This document shows, piece after piece, positions 12,444 through 24,719 of a stretch of 64,000 nt of DNA. Origin of the DNA: Rotaria socialis (taxonomy: Eukaryota > Rotifera > Eurotatoria > Philodinida > Philodinidae); NCBI GenBank assembly GCA_905331475.1, contig CAJNYU010000247.1:23033-87032 (forward strand). The letters run 5' to 3'. Below the pieces are notes generated by a model. It saw only the letters and a program-made list of their open reading frames with translations. It had not been told where the DNA came from and did no database searches. The position numbers and the translations under genes were made by a program. Within the stretch, counting starts at the first letter, position 1; every line of letters starts with the position of its first letter.

Positions 12444-12550
12444 TTTTCGCGCGAAATTAATAGCGAATACTATTTTGCTACTTTATTTGTTCGGATCTAG
12501 AATAAAAATATAAATGTATAGTTTTACACAAAATATGTTGTTCTCTCTCA

Positions 12551-13194
12551 TTACTTAGATAAACAGTTATGAATTAAAGAAAAAATAAGCAATATGAAAC
12601 AAATGCACAACAAAATATAGATCGTTGTCATATACCAAAATGCGTATAGATAAGCGATTTTATGACAATAATAATTTTCATTTGCTGGTATTTCTTTTTC
12701 ATATTGCACCATTTTAAAACACTGATAGACCCATATCTGGTGGAAAATAGTTTTAGAAACGAAAATAATCAACAATATCAACTCACATTTCCACGAATAA
12801 ACCACAGAAAAAGAAAAAAAATTAATACAACTTTAAAATTTTCAATAACAAGTAATGTGCAATTTCGATGTTGAATTTCTTGAAGAAATCCTCTTGTTAT
12901 AAATATTAACATAAGAAAAATGACTGTTAGAAAACCATTAACTATCGCCCATAGTGGAATATATTTTTGTAACGGGCAATCGTTTCGAAATAAAAAACCA
13001 ATCAGAATTCCACTCAACGGTAAAACTAACAGAAACAAAATCCAAATATTTCTCAAATGAAATGGTTCACATTTTGATTGCTGTAATAAAACAATATCAT
13101 TAGTTGTTTTATCATTCGTATTTAACTCAATAGCATTTGTATTTATTGATGAAAACGTTTTTGTTATCATAAATATTCTTTCTGTTCTATCCAT
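12551..13194 (-). CDS. TMEM272-like four-pass membrane protein
   Basis: Two exons on the minus strand: 13194-12787 and 12736-12551, with a 50-nt intron; 197 residues. Four hydrophobic segments at about 48-68, 80-100, 112-132 and 170-192. Between the first two is NDCPLQKYIPLWAIVNG, and after the third comes WFIRGNIWVYQ, both typical of the TMEM272-like group as I know it. A short Cys-containing loop (YYCHKIAYLYAFW) precedes the last segment. Function of this group is not known. Close upstream of the ITPA gene (107 bp to the ITPA start) in the same orientation. Confidence 0.75.
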
Positions 13195-13444
13195 TATTCA
13201 ACAGACAAATTGAAAAAAAAATAAATATAAGCGATGGCGGTAAATTCAAAGAATAAAAACAACATATTTTCTCATTTGTATTATATTCACATTATCAAAA
13301 CAAAAATACATAAAGAATAAATCACGCACAATTGAAAAACAAAAAGACTGTTATATTTGATTTAATTTCTGCTGTTTTTTTCTCCGTAAAATAAGGCACT
13401 GAGTAAAGAAACTTCTTTTTTTCTCTTGGATAACAAAAACAATT

Positions 13445-14725
13445 TCAAGTTTCCGCTATTTCATCTGACGATGGAATATTTTCCGTATAAATCTGGGCTT
13501 CTTTTAAAAATGATTTCAATCGTCGTGGAAGATCAAGATCGTCGATAAGATCTCGGCTTATGTGTCGATGTATTACAAACCGGGCTATGTGTTTTAACGA
13601 TGGCATATAAGCAAGACGTGATACTGGATATAGAAGACGCACAGGTGTCATTGGTTGACCTACAGCAAGAGAGAAAAAAAGAAACTCGAGTTATTCAACT
13701 TCTTCACGAACATGTTTTCCTGGAAATTTATTGAAGTTTTAACTAGAATGAATGCTTATTTTTTGCATTTGTAAATCAAGGACAAGTTGTAACTATTTTC
13801 TAGTAAAACTCTAATAACTTGATCATCGAGCATATCCAAAAATAGACTTCTCGATGGCAGGTCCAATAACGATTTGATACTCTCAAACGTTTGTCAGTCT
13901 AGTATCGCTCTTCATTTTTACTGTAACTCTTTTTGTTTCTTCGTATTCAATGTTTGTAGAACTAGATAGACTATTCAATTAAATTGCCTATTGACTCTTC
14001 TCTCAAGGCCATTCAAATCTCAAGCAATCAATCCTCATCTATCAAACAAGTATCGGCATGTTCTAATTGTTCTCTTTCATCAAACGATAAGGTATAGAAG
14101 AATTCGTTGGTTTCAACTCATACCGGGTATATTTGATCGAATAAAAAACATAAATTGACCCGATTTTGAATGTTCAATTGTATTTTCTATAAATTCTACT
14201 ATATCTGGTGATGTACATTGTGATTTCGAAGTTCCATGATAGAAACTAAATGAATCTAAAAACAAAATAAAATCATATAAATCCTAGGGAAAAAACTGTG
14301 TTAGACCACGTACTGTTACTGTGTTCTATACGAGTATGATGAATGTTGCCTTGCGATTTAAATGTTATAGCTAGAAAATAATGACGATGGCTACTGTCGC
14401 GAACAATAAATGAATAATCTTGTTTATCTTTAAGTAATCGTTCAGCTTCAATCCAACTCAATGGACCCCAATACCAACCGACCTAATCAACAACAACAAA
14501 AAAAGTAAAAATAAAATTTCCTACAAAAACTGAAATAAACTCACTTCTTTTAGCCTTCGTAAACTAGCCAGCTGAATCATCATCGGAGATCTATTTTGTT
14601 CATCTATCATGAAACAAAAATAGAGTAGCTATTTAGTTTTATGCAACTATTTTTTCCTAACCTGAGAGAATTTCAGAGTTTTTATTCATTTTTACTATTT
14701 GGTGCTCGAAAATATTGTCTTTCAT
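13445..14725 (-). CDS. Short SOCS6/7-like protein (SH2 + SOCS box)
   Basis: Five exons on the minus strand: 14725-14662, 14603-14545, 14482-14314, 14255-14124, 13659-13445; 212 residues, all phases agree. The SH2 domain starts at GWYWGPLSWIEAERLL; the phosphotyrosine-binding Arg is in FIVRDSS, and HHTRIEHSN follows as in SOCS6/7. A linker with Pro-Gly leads to TPVRLLYPVSR and a SOCS box (SLKHIARFVI ... LPRRLKSFL). The SOCS box recruits elongin B/C and cullin-5, making a ubiquitin ligase adaptor for phosphotyrosine targets. Vertebrate SOCS6/7 have N-terminal regions of several hundred residues; here only about 40 residues precede the SH2 domain. Either the protein is naturally short or upstream exons are missed. 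Confidence 0.88.
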
Positions 14726-15361
14726 TGTAACATTAAACTACGAGAAATTGAATCATTTAGAAACTAAAAATAAATTCAGAAATAACGCAAATGAGTCAAC
14801 TGATTGTTTTTACTCACTAGTTTTCACTGAGCAATGATGAAAACTTCAAACAAGATTCAACGTGATTTTTACGTCTACCTGTTTGTCTATCTAACTATAT
14901 ATCGATCGGTATAGAAGATCGATTGAGCAACAAGAACCAATCTATGAAGAGATCAAATCTGGTGCGCGTGATATTTTTAAGCAGATGACGCTAGTAAATG
15001 TCATCTAAAAAAGAAAGATTTAAATATTTTTTGAAGAAAATATTCACTGACAATAGTAAATGAATGAGAATGTTTTTAGGAACAAAATAAAACAAAATAT
15101 TTTTGAAAACTCTTCGATTTCGTGCTATCGTAATTTTGAGTGTTCTTTTTTCACCTAGGAAACAAGGTCGAAATTATAGACTAGCGAAATTAAAGTTGTT
15201 TTTCTCCGTTGTATTTGACTTTTCTTGTTACTAATATTTTTATATACATTCTCCATTTCGTGAAAACAAAAAAAAACAAAGCATTTTTATTTTAACTTAT
15301 CAATTTTTTAATTATTACATGAAACGTACATAATTGTAATACTGTAGAGAAAAGTAATTAC
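14726..15361. other. No gene recognised
   Basis: AT-rich, between the SOCS gene and an orphan exon. No extra N-terminal SOCS exon could be joined in phase. Confidence 0.4.
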
Positions 15362-15491
15362 CTGAAAACGCAAATTTTATTTCTTCTATTTTCTTTTTAC
15401 GCTGTTCACTAATAGCGTGAAATGACGAGTTCAATCTTGTTAATAAAATTTTATACCGATCGACTGCATCATATTCTATCTTAAACTGGAT
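15362..15491 (-). pseudogene. Orphan exon-like block
   Basis: A 130-nt open stretch with exon-like ends: acceptor AATAG before 15491 and donor CAG|GTAATT after 15362. It encodes 43 residues with coding-like composition (FKIEYDAVDRYKILL ... EQRKKKIEE), probably helical or coiled coil. No in-phase neighbour was found, and it does not join the SOCS gene (phase 1 donor leads into a stop). It may be a relic or a lone exon of an unseen gene. Confidence 0.3.
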
Positions 15492-18400
15492 CTATTACTC
15501 TGATCTGCAAATAGCTAATATGTTTGTTTTCGAGTGTAATCGAACGCCAAGTTGTAAATATTATCTACACGGAAGAACTGATAGCGGAATGTCAAATACT
15601 AAGCGTAACAAGAACTAATGTCAATAATGCAGACCCATTCGTTTACTGCTGTTTAATGTGCCATAGAACACGCATAACAATCAGAGATTTCTTCAGACGG
15701 CAAAAACGAGCTAGTAGATAAGTAATTGTGATAGTCCTTCGAAAAGTAATTTGTCTGAAAACTGCAGTATAAACAATGCTAAAATAATGATATGGTTGCC
15801 TAATCATAGTAAATCAAATTCATATTAATCAATAAACAATATCCGTACGATAAAAATCGATAATGTTGAGTGAAATAGACTTGTTGCTAAGACTGCCTGT
15901 TAGAACTATGTTAGTTGAAAAATTATTTGTTTTTTAATAATTATAATAAATGGGCTGAAAGCTAAATCATTTGTGAAGGAAAAACAATGCAATAAAGGTA
16001 CTTTACTGTAAGAGAAATTAATCATCAAATTTGTTGAATGCGTTTTTAGCTAAATTATACACTATGGGATTATAAATAGGTTTTATGCTTTTTTTCTCCC
16101 TAGATTAATTGAAACGATCATCTCGTAATGATGAACAATAGCCTTAGGCAGTTCGTGATTATCTTTCGCCGAACGCATATAGTAAATGCCGTACTTATTG
16201 AGCCTAAAATAAATTGTTATTTATACCATATGGTAGATATTCAAATGCTTCATTAGTTTTATTTTATTATTATATCATAACGATCTATTTGACATATTCG
16301 ATCCTTGCAGCAAAATTAGTCTAATAATGATGAAAAGGAAATATTTTTAGAAAACAAGCCTTTTCGTCATTCGATATAAATTCATCAGAACACTACTTAA
16401 CTTTATTGAATATGTCAGTTATACGAACTGACGCTTGTGAAATGAGATAGCTCTTGACATTGCTTGCATTGTTGCTCGTAGACATCATCGCGTGAAAGTA
16501 TGATTTGACATGTTTCGTGATTAGTAAGTGTTGCTAAATTTGAACTAGTAGTTACTTGTCAACAAGCTTCAACCATTCTATATGCATTGAATAGTTCAAA
16601 CTGTAATTTTACTAATCATTTTAGAAAAACTATTGACGAAATAGAAAATGCGTGCATGTTTTTGTTATTACCTATTTGTAGAAGAGGAAAAATATTGTTT
16701 CAACAGTACGTTTTTCTTGAATTATATAATAGCTTTCAACTGAAGTTATGTGCTCGTTTATATCCGGTAATCTATGCCGCGCTTTCACATGCTAATGAGA
16801 GTGGAATAAATAATGGTATGACGACATTATGATAATATAATTGCACAAATAGATGTAGAAGAATAGCTATGAAATGCATTTTTCTAGTTATGGTGGATGT
16901 CACAATCAATTTAGGGCCAATATAAACTAGGAAAGTACACAAGAGAAAACATTTTATTTTCAAGCATTACTACCTAGCTGCGTAGGTTCGCATGATTAAT
17001 AAGGAAATTTTCCAGCCTTTATTTTTGTATGGCATAAATTCATTCGATAATTAGTAATAGAATGCTTGAAAATCATATTCGGATTATTAAGCTACTTTTA
17101 GAATATTTTAAGGTTTATTTTATGAACAATTATCTACTTGAATATACACATAGAGCTATTTTATCGGATAATTATTATGTATCATGACTCAATTAATGCA
17201 TAGGATGTGACGGCGGTCTATCGGTGGTAATTTAATATATTCGTATCTTGAAGAGACCCATTCAGAAATGAATAATTCTGTATAAATTTTGAATTTTTGC
17301 TTTTAAATAGCTTCCGACAAAGTCAAGAAAAGTAAATATGATGTCATGGAATAATCGGAATCAAAGAGTATTTTTTTGTGTATCAATGTTAAAATAAGTT
17401 TTTTGTTCCGTTCTACTTCCAAACGAGTGCGTGATTGACAATTATGACGGATGGCCCTATTTTAATTGTTTCCGCAGTAGGGATCGAAACGAGACCGTTT
17501 TCCGAGGCGGAGTTAATTAGCATGTCGCATATATTCTCTATTCTATTATTCAGTTGTTGTCAAAGAGAAGTATACGCTAGTAGGCTTTGCTTTTAAGGAT
17601 AAAAGATCTAGTTTAGACTCGACGACTGTAGAGAATATTGTATTTCTTTCGTCAATAGAGTATAGTAAAATGGAATATTTAGCTATTCGTCTTGAGTTAC
17701 ATGTTTTCAGGCTTTTTTTTTTAAATTTTTGATTCTTAATCAAATAAATCAAATGATGAGAAAGCAGAATTATTATATATGTACGTAGATATGAAGAGAC
17801 AACAAAGAAAATAGCACAAATTATTGTAAAGACGATGAATAAAATTTTTCTCCGAGTGAATATTTTGTTTCGAATCAGATACTGACTAACCTTTCAATCG
17901 AGGTGAATTTGAAGAAAAACTGAAATTGAAGGCTTTGTCATAATCCTATATTATACGATATCTGTTTTCAATTTAAAAGATTCAAACACCAATCTACTTT
18001 CTTAGTCCCTAAGCGTATCGCTATTTGTTCTTTACGGTTCGTTTGACGATCATTCAATGAAATCAGAAATCACTGAGGGTGTGGATAAAATTGAACAATA
18101 CTTACATCCTCAAATTAGTTTTATTATGTATTTTCTTCATTTTAGCAAACTGCCAAATCATGGCTCAATCAGAAATGTACTGAATCCTAGAAAAAAATGA
18201 GCATGAAACGACACCATAGTCTTCCAATTAAATATTGTACTAAAACGAAAAACAGTTTCTTTTTTTAATCCTAATAGAAATTATTTAAATATTTTGTTAA
18301 ACCGTGTGGAACAGATCCATCGATTATTTAACCGCATGATAAGTTTATCGATGAAGTTTTATAGAAAATAGAACGCATAACAAGTACTTTGATACGATCA

Positions 18401-19244
18401 AATATTTTTATTGTATCTGCTCTCGTTGTAAAATGCACGTAAAATACAAGATATGTTAATCCAATAGAAAATAGAGTTGTATCGAGTAACTAATAGACAA
18501 ATATGGCGTATACTAAGTCAAACTATGCTGATGTTGCATTAAATGTCATCCTATTGGAATTTAATATCATTACCGATGACAGCGTTTTCTTTGTTTACGC
18601 TAAAAGAGCTTACAAATCATCGAACAAATTAGTCCAATAGAGGATTGTTTTATTAATACGCCGGTTTCGCTATAAAAAGGTTCGAAAAAGTCGCATGAAA
18701 AAGAATTGATTCTACTTATGAAATCATCAAGCTTCTACGTAATTGTCATTTGCAATATTCGATTTCGAAATGTGAATTACGGGCGCGAGATTTAAACATA
18801 TTACTATTTATGTAGGCATTGCTAACAATAATATAAAGTAGAGATATTGGCTTTGTATCATATATCAAAAAAAGATGAGAATTTTGTCTATCCAATGATC
18901 GGAAGTTAATTTGAAATCGAACTTCAAAGTTTTATGAAATTATTGAATGTGAAATCTGCTTGAAAATTCAATCCGAATTGATTTTTGTGGTTTTCGATGT
19001 TCTCTGTTGAATAGTAAAATCCACCAATTTTTTTCCATCAGACTTCTGTTGGGTGCATCAACGTAAACACTAATATAATTGTTTATATAGAGAAAATATA
19101 AGAATTTATTAGAATGATGTAATTTGGCTTTTCTGTGAGCTGGAGACGATGATAAAAATATGCTGACTTGCTAAACAGAATTCATTCTATTTACTTTATC
19201 GATTCGTATCTGATGACACAAGAATCCTGTCATATAATATTCCT
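15492..19244. other. Gene-poor stretch
   Basis: About 3.7 kb of AT-rich sequence with only short open frames and no splice-linked exons, tRNA or clear terminal inverted repeats. Nothing I can name. Confidence 0.5.
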
Positions 19245-19870
19245 GAGAAGTTATCCAATCGGAGGCGTCTAGAAATACTGGATATGATTTTTAAAAATAG
19301 GAAAGAAATGATTCGTTTAATCAACGAATCAGCTACAGAACTTGATAATGTTCACAAAAGTGTCAAAACTAGCAAAGTTGTCACTGGTAGCACTTGAATC
19401 CTCCGTATTATAGTTTGTGTAGCTCATTTCGGCTCTGATATTACTGAGGAGACGCTGACGAAACGTCACTCGAATAAACTTGCTCAAGCAGGCAAAGCAG
19501 ATGAAACGAAAGTTTTAAAATTAAATGAATATCTGAAGAAAGAAATTGAAAGATTACAAAAGCTGATGACCAATCATCAAGATAAAATTATATTAAGTAC
19601 TCTAAATGAAATATTCAGTGTAGGTGTTTTAACGTGTTCTATTGTTCGCGTATCACATGCAGTTAGTTGAGTCGTTAGCTCGGTGAAAATGATTGGAGTT
19701 GCCACTGCTATTTTAAGTAATTATCAAATCTTGTATTCTAAACGTTTTTTTTAAATTGTCAATATGATCTAGGCGTTGTGGCCTTACCAATGAAAATTAT
19801 CGATCTTAATCTTGATAGTAAGGTTGTGATACATTTGAAAAGCTTCTTCGCCAATTTGCTTAGCAACTGA
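19245..19870 (+). pseudogene. Broken apolipoprotein-L-like gene relic
   Basis: One frame from 19245 to 19670 reads as protein apart from an in-frame TGA at about 19396-19398, and ends at TGA 19670. It contains LINESATELDNVHKSV, resembling the N-terminal helix of ApoL-type proteins (ADxxxxVHK), then a Lys/Glu-rich helix (KLNEYLKKEIERLQK). A second block (VVALPMKIIDLNLDSK, about 19772-19820) may be the next exon. The expected glycine-rich membrane segment is mostly lost. No start codon or signal is clear. The ApoL assignment rests on motif style only. Confidence 0.4.
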
Positions 19871-21058
19871 AGGCACAAACGGATAATATTAAAAAATACA
19901 TCGATTCTGAACTATTGAGAATGAAAAATCGATAAACTATTTTGCTTTCAACTAGTTCTATGATTCTCTGAATAAATTTTAGTAAGAATTAAATAAAGAA
20001 TTTCAAAAAGTAAGCATACAAATAATAGGATTGATAGACTTGACCTGTAATGGTTTAACCACACAGAGATTAGAGTAAATCGAATTTCTCATCGAACGTT
20101 AAATTCTTTGTAAAAATGCAAAATTTTTCAACGTTGTGATATTTATCGTTTCCGGTCACATTTTCTCCATACGTTAACTGTTTTTTTAAATTCCTGTACT
20201 AGTCATGTATACTAGCGACGTAAAACAATTATTGGTTATTTAAATACTCAATGGTAAATTCAAATTAAATAAAAATAGAAAAAAACATCGCATACGGATA
20301 TTTTATTAAATGCCCAATCACTTATTCCCATGATAATCTTTGAAAATCATTTCTTTCTTGTTTACTACCAAAAATACCTTTCATTCTAGGGTTTCCCGAA
20401 CAGAAAGAAGGAATAAGGTCATTTCCCAGTGTATAGACTTTTGTTTTTCTCTCGAGCGAACCTTTAGAGTTTTATTAATTTTCTATAATTATCAATTTCA
20501 GATGAAACGTTTCGATTCTCCTCCAAAATCTCGTCAATATCAAAACACTTCCGATCGATCCGCGACGTTAGCGCTCTCGGGCTCATTCTGTTATTTCCTT
20601 GCACGAAACGGAGAGGGCGATGGGTTACAAAGTTGAAATTTTCTCTTCGGCAATGGCAAACACTTTGAATTCATCGAGCTAAAAGTACTTGAACATGTTT
20701 TTCTCTTTGATCAATCATTCTTTGTTAAAAATATTTCTCTTTATAACTCGAACAATTAATAATGCTGTAAAATATATTGAAAAAACATGCGTCAGAGTCC
20801 GAGTTGATTAAATCGTGAGCGCATCCAACATTAAATATTTACCATCGAAAAATGATCGATCACAAAAAGAGAGCCGAGCTTTATATGAATTAATCTTAAA
20901 TAAGCTTCATTGTTTAATATTAAAGTAGAAACATTTTTTCTTGTTATTTTTCTTTGTGACATCGTAACCGTAAAAAACAATATTTCATCTGTGTCAAACA
21001 TTCATTCATCATCTAATCTGATTATGTTGTATTTCAGATTATCATTTAAAAGCAACAC
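19871..21058. other. Upstream of PRPSAP-like gene; no gene recognised
   Basis: AT-rich. ATTTCAG at 21031-21037 looks like an acceptor for a 5'UTR exon of the downstream gene, so the promoter is probably further left, perhaps around 20.3-20.9 kb. The open frame at 20340-20636 is not supported as coding. Confidence 0.4.
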
Positions 21059-24000
21059 ATGTCTGCAGATCGTTCTGCTCGAACTGAGATGGGTAAGTGA
21101 GATAATTTGATATCAAACAAAAAAAGACGTCAATCTTGTGATCTCCCACTAGTTATTCTCACCGGTAATTCATATCCAGAATTGGCTGAAAATATATCGA
21201 GGTATGTTGTTTGTAGACCTCTAACATTTGTCCATTCGTATATTAACATTCATGGATACTTTCGTGTTTCACTGCTTCCATCCTAGAGAATTCTCCTAAC
21301 AATTAGGAATTTGGCTTAACGTATGCTGCTTATGTTTCTTTCTTTCTTTTTTCTTTTTCTTTTTTAGGATTGTTTATTCGTACAAAACAGAAAGCAGTCA
21401 GTATGTATATGTTTCAATTGAATCATTTGCTTGATAGGTTTCGTTTTGAATGTTTTCTTGACGTACATTGCTGTTTTTCTTCTTTTCCTTAATTATGCTT
21501 CATAGATTTCCAATAGATGTTACGTTTTTTTTTGTTCTAGTCGAATAAAACCACTTGGGGAATGTCGTGTTTATAAAAAGTCGGATAAAGGTTAATAATT
21601 TAAAACGATTTATTAATGCATACATTCATTATATTATAGAAACACATGTTGAAATTCGGGAGTCGGTCCGAAGTAAAGATGTATTTATTATTCAAACCGG
21701 TTCAACCAAGTAAAAAGATAAAAGTTATTTTTGATAAACATTTTTTCAATGGTATAAATTATAGAGATCCAAATGACAATCTTATGGAACTTATGATAAT
21801 GAGTTATGCATGTAAAACATCATGTGCTCGAAATATCATTGTAAGTTTTTCATGTTTGAATGTTAAAAAAATAATAGAACAATATTTTTGTTTTTAGGGA
21901 GTTTTACCTTATTTACCTTGTAAGTTAATTTATGAACGATTCTGCCTAATACTTGTTCAATTTAGATAGTAAACAAAGTAAACAGAAAAAACGCGGCTGC
22001 ATAACAATGAAACTCGTTGCGCAAATGCTTGTCAAAGCAGGATTGACACATTTAATAACGGTTGATTTACATCAAAAAGAAATTCAAGGATTTTTTGATA
22101 TTCCAGTTGACAATTTACGAGCGTCATCTTTTCTACTTGATTATATTCAACAGCAGGTACGCCAAAGAAAATCTTATTAGTTTTTGTGTTTTTGATAAAA
22201 AGTCAAAAGAGCTTATTTTTCTTTTACTTATCAATAGATTCCTGATTGGCGCAATTCCGTAATTGTGGCACGTACACCTAATCAAGCTAAACGAGTCACT
22301 GGTTTTGCTCAAAGATTAAAATTAAATATAGCTGTTATACATGGTACACAAGATCGAGAAGGTGAAACCGAAGAAGCCGATGGACGAAATTCACCACCAC
22401 CACCATCAGCTAATTTAGATGATTCTCCAGAATCCATGTCAAAACGACGCAGTGTTTTCACTATTCCATCGCTTGCACTGGGCACAAGTAATTATTCTCG
22501 ATCTGCACTTTTTTACATGTATCTATATATATATATCTACATCATGAATGTCAGCTTATGCTTTGCATGAATGCGAGTTTTTATGAGTCAAACAAGCGGA
22601 AAAGCAGTTTCATGATTAATGCTTACGTTAGTAGTTTTTGTGTACTCAAGTAGTGAGTACATTCTAGATTGGATCAGTGTGTGCGGCCGTCCGTTAACGC
22701 GATAGCTTTTAAAAAAGCGTCATCCAATTGTCATGAAATTTTGTACACAGAATGATCTCATCAATATCTCAGCCGAGGTCGAAGATAAGAAGGATCCGTC
22801 AAGAAATGGCTGAGCTATCGAAAAAAAATGTCATTATTGATCAGACCATCCCGGAGGGGGTAGAACAAGAAGCTTTTCAAAAAACAAATTTTCTCAGAAT
22901 TATTCACAACATATATAAATCGATTCAGTTTTTAACGCTGATTCCGAATCTGATATAAGTTTTGAACCAAATCGTAGCTTTCTAACAAAAAATCGTCTGA
23001 ACAAGATCTCAAAATGCACAAAAACTGCATTCAGAAACCAAATTGCCTAGATATGTCTCAGATGACCAGTAGTTTTGGGGTTCTCCAAATGCCTGGTTTT
23101 GTAGCTAGGCAAAACGACTATCGAAAAGTAAAAACTCGAGTTTGATAGCTATTAATATTGGTGATTTATTAGGAAAATACTGATGTCTGTATCTATCATA
23201 TATCTCTTATGGATTCATGAGGTTACCTACGATCATAATCCCGCTAGATACAAACGCAAATCCATTCAAAAATAATTCTTCTTACCCAGTTTTCCAAGCT
23301 GAACACGAATCTGAACTCAATTTCTGTGATTTCTAAAGATATTATATCACTCTAAGAGTAGAGTCAGTGGTCACCGGATAGGGTCGCACACAGTGTGGTC
23401 AATGCTAACTTAACACGCTTGTATTTTCTCCTTGCAATTTAGTGACAAGGGGTGTAGCTTGATGAGATCTATGTCTTATAGAATAAATTATGAATCATTG
23501 AACTTCTTTGCCTCTTATATATGAAGTTAATTTACGGGAAAGGGAACGAGAAAGAAATATCTTTGTTTTTACGTCATTTCGGTCAAAGAATAGCATTGCC
23601 AAATCCCGTTAATTGATTTTTTTAAAATTTTTTTCTTAAGTTCATATTCCTAATTGCAAATGTGTTACGATAGGAAATACGATATCCGGCCTTCAAAATC
23701 CGCTTCCGCTGCTCATATTCTGATGAAATTAAACAAGAAAGATGATAAATTTGTGACTTGCATGATTTTATAGAATCCGCATAATCATAATAATCCCAAG
23801 CAAAGAAGAATAAATAAATAAAATAAAAAGAACTAACAAAACTAATAATCATAAATCTTTTCCTTTTTTGCTTTTTATAGACGTTCATGTCAAAGGTAAA
23901 TTACCAATGGATGTCGTGGGCGATGTTGGTGGTCGCATAGCTATCATAGTTGAAGATATGATCGATGATGTTGCTGGTCTTGTTCAAGCTGCTGATATTC

Positions 24001-24257
24001 TTTGTGACCGTGGAGCCTATAAAGTCTATGCACTTGCAACGCATGCTTTGTTTACCAATGATGCCCCATCGTTAATTGAAGAGTCTCAAATATCTGAAGT
24101 TGTTGTTACAAATACGGTTCCACACGAATTTGCTAAACTTCAATGCACTAAAATCAAAACTGTTGATATAAGTCTTTTATTATCAGAAGCGATTCGCCGC
24201 ATACATAATCAAGAATCTATGAGTTATCTTTTTCGAAATGTTGAAGCAAACGATTAA
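21059..24257 (+). CDS. PRPSAP: PRPP synthase-associated protein
   Basis: Ten exons: 21059-21092, 21153-21201, 21368-21400, 21541-21590, 21640-21709, 21765-21840, 21898-21919, 21966-22156, 22238-22487, 23881-24257. Phases agree throughout: 383 residues (human PRPSAP1/2 356-369). Family blocks in order: [90 protein letters not shown] and [10 protein letters not shown] 45-residue insert ([15 protein letters not shown] on) is the non-homologous region that separates these proteins from true PRPP synthases. The PRPP-binding loop, DDMADTCGT in the enzyme, is here EDMIDDVAG, so catalysis is unlikely. Known role: non-catalytic, regulatory partner of PRPP synthetase in nucleotide synthesis. Intron 9 is 1.39 kb, all others about 45-170 nt. 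AATAAA at 24334-24339. Confidence 0.95.
22488..23880 (+). other. Intron 9 of the PRPSAP gene, probable transposon relic inside
   Basis: Ten to thirty times longer than its sister introns. A stretch from about 22676 to 23405 begins CAGTGTGTGCGGCC and its far end read in reverse gives CACTGTGTGCGACC, an imperfect short inverted repeat. Its GC content is also somewhat higher than the surroundings. No transposase-like ORF. It could be a worn DNA transposon; no target duplication was found. Confidence 0.35.
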
Positions 24258-24719
24258 TCATACATATCCTATCGATAAAAACAAAATAGCAAGAACATAT
24301 ATTAAATGTTTTTTTTTCTTTTTTTTTTGACAAAATAAAACTATTTACTGGTGATGATAAACGTCTACAACATAGATTATTATTCACCTTATTGGAATGT
24401 GGAACAATATATTGTATTCTCTATATACATGGAAAAATTTTAGGGAACGGGGAAAAACTTAAGGAATGAAACTGTTCTGTCATTTTGCGGATGATGATAA
24501 AATAACACAAAACAAATACAACAAAACAAAACAAAACAAAAGAGAAAAAAACATCGATTAATAAATTATATAATAATAGTAATAAGATAAAATACGAAAA
24601 AAGTACAAAACCGAGACCATATAACCAAAAAGAAAAAAGAAAAGAAAAAAAAACAACGATTAAAATAAATAAGTAAATAAATAAATATAACAAAAGAAAC
24701 GAAAGATAGCTATATAGTT
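24258..24719. other. Convergent 3' intergenic region
   Basis: Shared 3' flank of the PRPSAP and Tob genes, which run tail to tail. T- and A-rich runs, with an AATAAA on the plus strand at 24334-24339 for PRPSAP. Confidence 0.6.

Noticed and set aside
17476..17500. tRNA T-loop-like motif (GTTTCGATCCC on the minus strand)
   Set aside because: Flanking bases do not pair into a T-stem and no D-arm or acceptor stem is present.
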